Made by a program: the position numbers and the translations under genes. From assembly GCF_002878395.1 (NCBI RefSeq), contig NC_061118.1, positions 129,133,996-129,197,995 on the forward strand: 64,000 nt of DNA, in the 5' to 3' direction. This stretch comes from Capsicum annuum. Lineage: Eukaryota; Streptophyta; Magnoliopsida; Solanales; Solanaceae. The notes under the pieces are model-generated. The model had not been told where the DNA came from, did not search any database, and was given only the letters and a program-made list of their open reading frames with translations. Each line of letters begins with the position of its first letter. Position 1 is the first letter of the stretch. Shown here in pieces: positions 57,431 to 64,000 of the stretch.

Positions 57431-57539
57431 CAGCAGGTCACCCAACTCAGCAGGGTGCCACTTCCAGCACAACCAGTAGGCAGCATGAGAATAGGTTGTA
57501 TGCAGTCCAGGTCTGACATGATTTGGAAAGTTCTCCTGA

Positions 57540-57860
57540 TGTGGTTATGGGTACATTGCAGGTCCTTCACCTTTATGTATATTTTTCATAGACCTCGGAG
57601 CTTTACTTTCCTTAATAACTCCTTATATAGATGTCAATTCTAATGTCCATCCCAAAACTTTAGCAGAACCCTTTTCAGTGTCTACTACAATTAGTAAATC
57701 TATTATGGCTAGGCGGGTATACAGGAAATTTCTAGTCATAGTATCTTAAAAAGTTAGCTTAGTTGATCTTGTTGAGTTATAGATGACGGATTTTGATGCC
57801 ATTCGCAGCATAGATAGTTTCCAATTTACTACAAAAATAGAGTCATTTAGTTTTAGTTTC
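57540..57860 (+). pseudogene. Aspartic protease remnant (element 9)
   Basis: The active-site region near 57580-57620 is altered and shifted (IDLGALLSLITPYIDVN in one frame). AEPFSVSTTISKSIMARRVY and then MTDFDAIRSID near 57783 mark the second half, where DFDVILGMD has decayed. It is dead. Confidence 0.68.
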
Positions 57861-58039
57861 CAATTGAACCATTCATTGAGTGGAGGGGTAGTACCTCAGT
57901 ATTTAGGACTAGGTTTGTTTCATATCTCCGATCAAGAAAGATGATATCTAAAAAGTATTTACCATCCATCTTCTTCAAGTCAAAGACTCTAGTTTTAAGA
58001 CTCTGAGTCTCAAGTCAGTTTTAGTAGTAAGGTAATTTT

Positions 58040-58900
58040 TAGATGTGTTCTGTGAAGATCTTCTTGGAGTTCCTCTCGAAAGAGAAATTGACTTTGAAAT
58101 AGATATCCTTCCTAATACCCAACCTATATCTATTCCACCTTACAAAATGGATCCAGCTGAGCTTAGGTAGTTGAAAGAGCCGTTAAAATATATCTTAGAT
58201 AAGGGTTTCATTAGGCCCAGTTATTTACCATGGGGTGCTTCAGTCTTTTTTGTGGGTATGGAAGATGGTTCTCTAAGAATGTGCATCAACTACCATCAGT
58301 TGAATAAAGTCACAAATAAGAATATGTATCCCCTCCCAAAATTCATGACTTGTTCGACCAAGTTTAGGATTCCAATTATTCCTCTAAGATAGACCTCAGA
58401 TATGACTATCATCAGCTTAGAGTCAGAGAATGTGACATTCTGAAGACTGCTTTCAAAACTCAGTATGGTCACTTCAAATTCTTAGTTATGTATTTTGGAC
58501 TAACAAATGCCCCTATAGCCTTAAAGGACTTATTGAATAGGGTGGTTAAGTAGTACTTGGATATGTTTGTCATAGTTTTTATTGATGATATCCTCGCATA
58601 CTCCTTTAGAGAGAATGATCATGCAGACCTTCTGAGAATTGAGTTACAGACCCTTAGAGCTCTATAATTATTCACTAAATTCATTAAGTAAAAATTATGG
58701 ATAAGATTAGTATATTTCCTTGGCCATATTATTTCTGGTGATGGCATTAGAGTTAACCCTCAAAAGACTAAAAAAGTGAGGAACTAGCCTAGACCCAACT
58801 CTTCATCAGATATCAGGAATTTTTTGGGTTTTCCTTGTTATTATAGGAGGTTTGTTGAAGGTTTTTTTTTCTATTGCATCCCTCATGTATCAATTGAATT
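58040..58900 (+). pseudogene. Reverse transcriptase with intact FIDD motif (element 9)
   Basis: [33 protein letters not shown] and a TAG in the next Gln codon (58168-58170) lead in. The 73-codon stretch 58171-58392 gives [39 protein letters not shown] and then a shift. [19 protein letters not shown] follows near 58400. The catalytic motif is complete near 58565-58605: [15 protein letters not shown] Gln has become TAG at 58551-58553. FLGHIISGDGIRVNP and NFLGFPCYYRRFVEGF end the domain. Confidence 0.8.
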
Positions 58901-58919
58901 AGAAGAAAGTCAAGTTTCA

Positions 58920-59540
58920 GTGGTCAGATTCTTGTGAGAAGAGTTTTAATGATTTGAAGACTCGACTCACTTTTGCTTAAGTGTTAACTTTACCAGATGG
59001 TTCATATGGATCTATAGTTTACTGTAATGCTTATAAAGTTGGTATTGGTTGTGTATTGATATAGAGAGGTGAGGTCATAGCCTATGCCTCTAGATATATA
59101 ACTCGTTGTGAAAAGAATTATTTTACTAATAACCTTATGTTTGCAGCTATTGTGTTTGCTCTGAAGATTTGGAGATATTACCTTTATGGGGTTCATGTAG
59201 ATGTGTTCACTGATCATAAGAGTTTACAGTTCGGTATCAGGCAAAAAGATATGAATCATCATCGAAGAAGGTGGCTTGTTTTGTTAAAGCATTATGATAT
59301 GAGTGAGTTGTATCATCCGGGAAAGGCCAATATAGTGGGAAATGGCCTTAGAAGGTTTTTAATGGGTAGTGTTTCTTATGTTAAGGATGATAAGAATAAG
59401 TTATTTAGTGAGGTTCATTAGCTTGCTACATTAGGTGTTCGGTTGGTTGATTCAGCGGAAGATAGTGTGTGGGTTCAGAATGGTTCAAAATATTCTTTGG
59501 TTGCTGAAGTAAAAGAAAAGAAAGACATAAATCTTAGTTA
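58920..59540 (+). pseudogene. RNase H remnant (element 9)
   Basis: IVYCNAYKVGIGCVLI near 59020 has Asn in place of the first catalytic Asp. RGEVIAYASRYITRCEKNYF follows. The 94-codon stretch 59137-59421 runs from FAAIVFALKIWRYYLYGVHV through VFTDHKSLQFG to YHPGKANIVGNGLRRFLMG. This is the last catalytic block, with the usual DALSR changed. The tether SVWVQNGSKYSLVAEVKEK follows. Confidence 0.78.
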
Positions 59541-59599
59541 AGTTCAAGGAGGAGGTTAGAAATCAGAAGGCGAAGGTTTTCACCCAAGGGGGAGATGGT

Positions 59600-60117
59600 G
59601 TGTTACGTTGTTAGGGGAGATTATGTGTTTTGTTTGTTGATAATTTGAGGCAGCAAATACTTGCAGAAGAACATGGTGTGACATACTCGATCAATATAAG
59701 ACCCACTAATATCTACAGTGACTTGTGGGAAATCTATTGGTGGAGTGGTATGAAGAACGATATTACGGACTTTGTGGCTAAGTGCCCAAATTGTTAGCAG
59801 GTCAAGGTCGAGCACCAAAAGCTGTATGGTGCATTACAGGAGTTTAGAATTCCCACTTGGAATTCCGAAGTGGTAAACATAGATTTTGTGACAGGATTGC
59901 CATGTACAAATCCTCAACATGATTCAATATGGGTCATTGTTGATAGAATGAACAAATAGGCTCATTTCTTGCCTGTTCCATACTTCTTACTCAACTGAGT
60001 ATTATGCTAGTCCTCATATTAAGAAGTTTGTTAAGTTGTATGGGATTCTATTGTCCATCATATCAGATAGAGGTACTCAGTTTACCTCTCACTTAGCTTT
60101 TCAAAAGGGTCTTAGTA
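59600..60117 (+). pseudogene. Integrase remnant, 5' part (element 9)
   Basis: IRPTNIYSDLWEIYWWSGMK and DFVAKCPNC, then a stop in place of Gln, form the zinc-binding part near 59700-59800; the His of YHDL is Ser. Core: VVNIDFVTGLPC near 59870 and WVIVDRMNK near 59930, then ISDRGTQFTSHLAFQKG near 60057-60110, so both core Asp remain. The reading breaks at about 60117, where LTR sequence begins. About 100 codons, including the Glu region, are missing between here and 61558. Confidence 0.78.
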
Positions 60118-61557
60118 TCACTCCATTAGTCCTCAATCTCAGTAGCACTCTTTCAGTCAATAGAACTCAATGAACTCAGTTTAGCTCTGCTAAACGATAC
60201 CATTAGTATCATTTCAGTTTAGTTAATCAGTTCAATGTCTATTCAGTTAAAAGTAGGATTCAGCACTGATTTAACCCAAGGATGGGGACTCACGTGTTAT
60301 TAAGTAGAGGGTGTGATACTTAGAATCATTCCTTTTGTACAAAAAATATATACCCAGCATATGTTGAGATGAACCCTACCCATTTAGGGATCTATACTTC
60401 TTATTTGAGTTTCCTACTATGAGGGGTTGACAAAAGAGCTGTATATCAGAGAGGGTATACTCACAGCTTGTCTTTACTCGTGGCACGATACTGACACTCT
60501 TCCATATGGGGTTACAAGTTGGACCCCACTAGTTTAGTTTTGGGGCATGTTGGTTAGATGATTACCTCTCATAATCTCAGTTTTAGATCTAATTATAGTA
60601 ATAGAACTTAGTTCAGTTCTACATAAATCCAGGACTGTCAAATACAGTCAAATCAGTACAGTGCCCACTGTCATATACAGTCACTCATGTTATCAGTATT
60701 CAAACTTAGTAATCATGTTATCATGAACTTAGTTAATAGTATATTAATTACACTGAACCTATGTTATCAGTATTCAGTTTTAGGACTATCAGATACAACC
60801 AATCAGAACTATTTTTCATAATCAGTACTTTCAGAAACAGTCATTCCTTTATTAGTAATATGACATTATTTCATCAGTATTCAGTAAACTCAGTCATACA
60901 GTATCCCAGTATCAGTACTCAAATATCTATAAATCCATGTTATCAGAATTCATGAGTTAGTATTATCACGATCTTAGTTATATTTAAGTATTCATGCATG
61001 TATTCTCACATTCATGTTATATAGTCAATTATTATTATCTATGCATATGAACCCTTGTATTACGCTACCTCGTTGCATACCAGTACATTCAATATATTAA
61101 CCCATTTATGCTATGGTGTTTTATACCATAGGTTTAGAAACATGAGATTTCGAGCATCCTTAGTAGATTAGTTATTCAGCAGCCAGACTAGCAGTGAGTT
61201 CTCATTATTTGAGGATAGCATGATTATTTTATTACCTTATTATTTTAGTACTTCAGAGTTAGTTAGGGACATGTCCCATCAACTTCATAGTTTTTAGATA
61301 GTTTAGAGGCTTTTAGTCTATAGCATGTTTTAGACAGTTTATCTCAGTTTTAGGTATTCTCATACCCCACTATATACATTGTTTTATATTTAGTATTATT
61401 TTAGTTTTAAACCTTATGGCCTTACAATATACATTCCACATATTTTCGGTATATTATTCAATGCTCAGTTATAGGAATTAGTTATGGGTTAGCTTGTGGT
61501 CTTTTGGGGTCATGAGCACCATATAGCATTTCGAGTACTAGATTCGGGGCGTTACAC
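60118..61557 (+). repeat. LTR inserted in integrase of element 9, probably 5'-truncated
   Basis: It ends ctagattcggggcgttaca, a typical gypsy LTR end. It shares blocks with the LTR of element 5, for example 'ataccagta(c/t)attcaa', 'agttagggacatgtccca' and 'gggttagcttgtggtc'. At 1.44 kb it is shorter than the 1.95-2.2 kb relatives, and no clear LTR start or target duplication was found. It is rich in cagt(t/a)ca repeats between 60120 and 60960. No gene. Confidence 0.68.
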
Positions 61558-62226
61558 TTTTAAGGTTGTTGGGACGACCAGTAACCTTTGATTGAGTTTT
61601 CCTATAACAACAGTTATTACTACAATATTTAGATTGTTCTTTTTGAAGCTCTCTATAGAAGGAGATATGTATCTCATATTGGTTGGTTTGAGGCAGGTGA
61701 GGCCGCTATGATAGGGCCAGATTCAGTGTTTAAGATTATGGAGAAAGTTCGGTTGATTAGGGATAGGCTAAAGATTACCCAAAGCCGTCATAAGTGTTAT
61801 GTAGATGTGAGGAGAAGAGATATTGAGTTTGAGGTTGGTGATTTATTCATTATAAAGATTTTGTCTATAAAGAGATTGAAGAGATTTGGAAAAAGAATTA
61901 AACTGAGTCCTGGTTATGTTGGCCCATATACAATCTTGAATTGTTTTGGGAGGGCAGCTTATGTGTTATAGTTGCTTGCAGATTTGGTATTAGTATATTC
62001 GATATTTCGTGTTTCTTTGTTAAAGAAATGTATTGGTGATCTAGCTATAGTTATTCCTTTAGAAAATATGGATGTTAAGGAAAGACTTTCCTACAAAAAA
62101 GTTCAAGTTGAGATCCTTGATCGTCAGGTACATAGACTAAGGAACAAAGAAGTTTCCTTGATTAAATTTCTTTGGCGGAATCAGTCTGTTGAGAGAGCCA
62201 CTTGGGAAGCAGAAGCAATGATGTGA
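61558..62226 (+). pseudogene. Integrase end with chromodomain-like segment (element 9)
   Basis: LIEFSYNNSYYYNI near 61591 and FEALYRRRYVSHIGWFEAGE follow the inserted LTR. The 87-codon stretch 61708-61971 gives MIGPDSVFKIMEKVRLIRDR and VDVRRRDIEFEVGDLF, then KRFGKRIKLSPGYVGPYTI. A stop in the tyrosine-leucine region is followed by LKKCIGDLAIVIPLENMDV, SYKKVQVEILDRQVHRLRN and LWRNQSVERATWEAE (61990-62220). This is the full conserved C-terminal pattern of Del/Tekay-like integrases. Confidence 0.8.
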
Positions 62227-62501
62227 ACAAAGTACACTCATCTTTTCTCTGGAAACTAAAATCAGCTTAAAGTAATTATTTTCCTCAGATTGACTCTCTT
62301 CCATTCTCAACTTTAGTTATGTGTCCGTTCTCATGTCATTTTATGAATTAATGAAACCAGTTTAGTTCATGTATCATGTTTCAGACTCAGTTATAGAATC
62401 AGGTTTCCAGTTTTGTATGTTCAATATATGATCTTAGTTTCCCCAGTATTCTTAGCAAAAACAGTCTCATTCGAGGACAAATATTCCAAAGGGAGAGATA
62501 T
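62227..62501 (+). promoter_or_regulatory. 3' untranslated part and polypurine tract of element 9
   Basis: A T- and A-rich stretch runs up to 'tcattcgaggacaaat' (62469-62484). The polypurine tract aaagggagagata lies just before the LTR (about 62488-62500). Confidence 0.68.
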
Positions 62502-63557
62502 TTTAATACCTCATAAGATCCTAGCGCAAGTCAGCTCTCAATTGCATGTTTAAAGAGGTCCAAGACTTACAAATTTAACTAAGTGTTGATGAATTATTCA
62601 CTTTCAAGACCCCTACAGTTTGATGATTGTTATTTTTTTCTTTCTGACATCGAGACATTGATTTTTGAGTTGATTCGTGATCGGGGTTTTTCAAAGTGAA
62701 TCTCGGGTGATTTTTAAAATTTTTAGATGAGCGTATGGGTGTGTTTGGGAGACCAAAATAGAAGCACCACCAAGATAAACAGGCACCGCCCCCTGTATAT
62801 TGTTGGGGTAAGATGGGTGCTGCCCGGGTTAGTCCGTCACTCTAAGGCAGGCATCGCCCAGGGTTATCCACCGCACCAAGGCCCGCGATGCCCCTACCTA
62901 TTATACCTAGTTTTGTTCTTCACTTCTTATAGGTATTTAGGTCAATTCTTGTTACCCAATTTGTCCATAACACAAAATTGGGGTCCCCAAGGAGCATTAT
63001 TTTCCTTTTTACTCATAACTCATCTCAAGAAAACCATCTACATCCAAAGAACAAACCCTAACTCCTTCACAAGAGATCAAGGAATTCAAGCTTCTAGTTC
63101 AACAAATTTTTAGGGAACCTTCAAGAATTCATCTTATAAGGTATAGAGGATATTCATCCATATATTCCTTTCACCTATGGAGCCCAAAACCCTTTTTTGG
63201 TTTAATTTATGAGTTTATACATATTCTTGATGAAATAAAGCCATGAATCTCTTGTTAATTCAATTTCAAGTTATATTTACAAGTTTTTTTGAGTATAATG
63301 AGTCATATCATGCTTTTAAGTGTGTAATTCCATGTCATGTTCAATTTTATTTTGGATTTACGCTCAAGTTAGGAATTTCTCTAAGTAACTATGTTGTTTT
63401 CCTCATGTTTTAGGCATTCCCATGTCCAAGTTTATGATTACTATAGTATTGATGAAATGTCTATGTTTTGGGACTTTTAACACTAATTTCACTCTATAGT
63501 AAGCCATGTTTAATATTTTGTATTACAATAATTCTGTACTGGTGGGTTATGAACACC
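62502..63557 (+). repeat. 3' LTR of element 9, first part
   Basis: It starts tttaatacctcataag, close to the LTR starts of element 5 and its solo relative (TGTAATACCTCATG). It holds GC-rich repeats of the type ggca(c/t)cgccc (62780-62900). The 128-codon frame at 62727-63113 shows no family features and lies wholly within the LTR, so I do not call it a gene. It is cut at about 63558 by another LTR start. Confidence 0.65.
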
Positions 63558-64000
63558 TGATACTATAAGAACCCGCAAAATTTCTAAGTGTAATTCATCC
63601 TTTTAGGCTTGTCAAGGGGTCTCAGAGTTAGAAAATTCTAGCTAAGTTCCCAGATTTATTTTATTTTTAGCCTTCAAAAGTTGGCAATCTCAGTTCATGA
63701 CTATAATGTCCCTTAATGGTCCATCTTTTTGTTGATTAATGACCAGAGAGGGCGATAGGCGTTCTCGGATTTTTTGGAACTCGTTTAGACTACGTTTGGT
63801 GTGCCAAAATATTGGACCAACGCAATTTTGGCGTGCTGCATTGCCTATCGCGTTGGTTATCATTGTTGTAGGTTTCCATAGTAAAAACTACTAAGGCGTA
63901 ATGCGATCATGGTGTGATGCATCGGGTATCTCATCGATGCCATCGATATTTCGCATCGCTAATAGCGTCGATGCCCAGTTTTTAGACATTAAATGTCTGT
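63558..64000 (+). repeat. Start of another LTR, cut by the window end
   Basis: The phrase tataagaacccgcaaaatttctaag resembles a gypsy LTR start. From 63740 to 63990 the motifs gcgat(a/g)ggc and gcatcg recur on both strands, giving a G/C-rich patch unlike its surroundings. The rest of the LTR lies beyond the window. The assignment is tentative. Confidence 0.45.

Larger units (their letters stand above)
56829..63557 (+). mobile_element. Element 9: gypsy/chromovirus-like element, 5' end missing
   Basis: It starts inside gag near 56840 and continues with protease, RT, RNase H, integrase (interrupted by an LTR at 60118-61557), chromodomain-like end, polypurine tract and 3' LTR. Gag and pol match element 5 closely (compare KEYSLKFT at 32170 and 56850), so the two are the same family. 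The RT motif and chromodomain-like end are well kept, but stops are frequent. Confidence 0.8.

Noticed and set aside
62727..63113. 128-codon open frame on the plus strand as a host gene
   Set aside because: It lies entirely inside the 3' LTR of element 9, has no domain or composition typical of a protein, and has no intron or promoter context that I can support.
1..64000. Any rRNA, tRNA, organelle insert or bacterial-type operon
   Set aside because: I found no stretch with the conserved sequences of these classes by eye. All coding remnants are LTR retrotransposon modules.

Overview
The window is plant repeat DNA, AT-rich and without any recognisable host gene. It is a pile of decayed, nested LTR retrotransposons. 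The clades point to a flowering plant: Ty3/gypsy pol with a degenerate chromodomain-type C-terminus (Del/Tekay-like chromoviruses), and an Athila-type element with a tRNA-Asp-like primer site. The style of the LTRs and the extra ORF of the Athila element suggest Solanaceae (pepper, tomato or potato), but that is inference from family resemblance. Every coding remnant carries stops or frameshifts, so nothing here looks able to move by itself.

Layout. 1-419: a short tandem repeat and unassigned DNA. 420-3818: element 1, a minus-strand gypsy remnant (gag, protease, RT-RNase H, integrase). 3819-4778: a plus-strand LTR fragment, cut by the next element. 4779-27286: element 3, a minus-strand element with LTRs, a Met-type primer site and gag but no visible pol. 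Its right LTR is split at 13555/27203 by element 4. 13556-27202: element 4, a plus-strand gypsy element with 2.1-2.2 kb LTRs and a TAGTC target duplication. Its interior is partly duplicated in tandem (gag-PR-partial RT, a 134 bp LTR tail, then a whole gag-pol), and its 3' region holds a reversed solo LTR (23021-24954). 27287-35520: element 5, a plus-strand gypsy element inserted in the rest of element 3's LTR. Its own 5' LTR is split by a reversed solo LTR of the same family, making a large inverted repeat. 35521-48625: element 6, an Athila-type element inserted in element 5's integrase, with a third coding region in the env position. Its 3' LTR is cut off at about 48625.

48626-52845: element 7, the 3' half of a plus-strand gypsy element (RNase H, integrase, chromodomain-like end, LTR). 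52846-56110: element 8, the 3' half of a minus-strand gypsy element, abutting element 7 tail to tail. 56111-56828: AT-rich DNA with two GGGATAA/TTATCCC hairpins, possibly a MITE. 56829-63557: element 9, a plus-strand gypsy element lacking its 5' end, with an LTR inserted in its integrase. 63558-64000: the start of another LTR that runs off the window.

Functionally the parts only make sense as retroelement modules: LTR promoter/terminator, tRNA primer site, gag particle protein, protease, reverse transcriptase, RNase H and integrase. The history is repeated insertion of elements into elements, solo-LTR formation, deletions at several joints, and base decay dominated by CAG-to-TAG stops, as expected for long-methylated DNA. 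I did not find a previously undescribed biological system. The most unusual structures are the tandem-interior element 4, the gag-only element 3 and the LTR palindrome at 27.3-31.3 kb.
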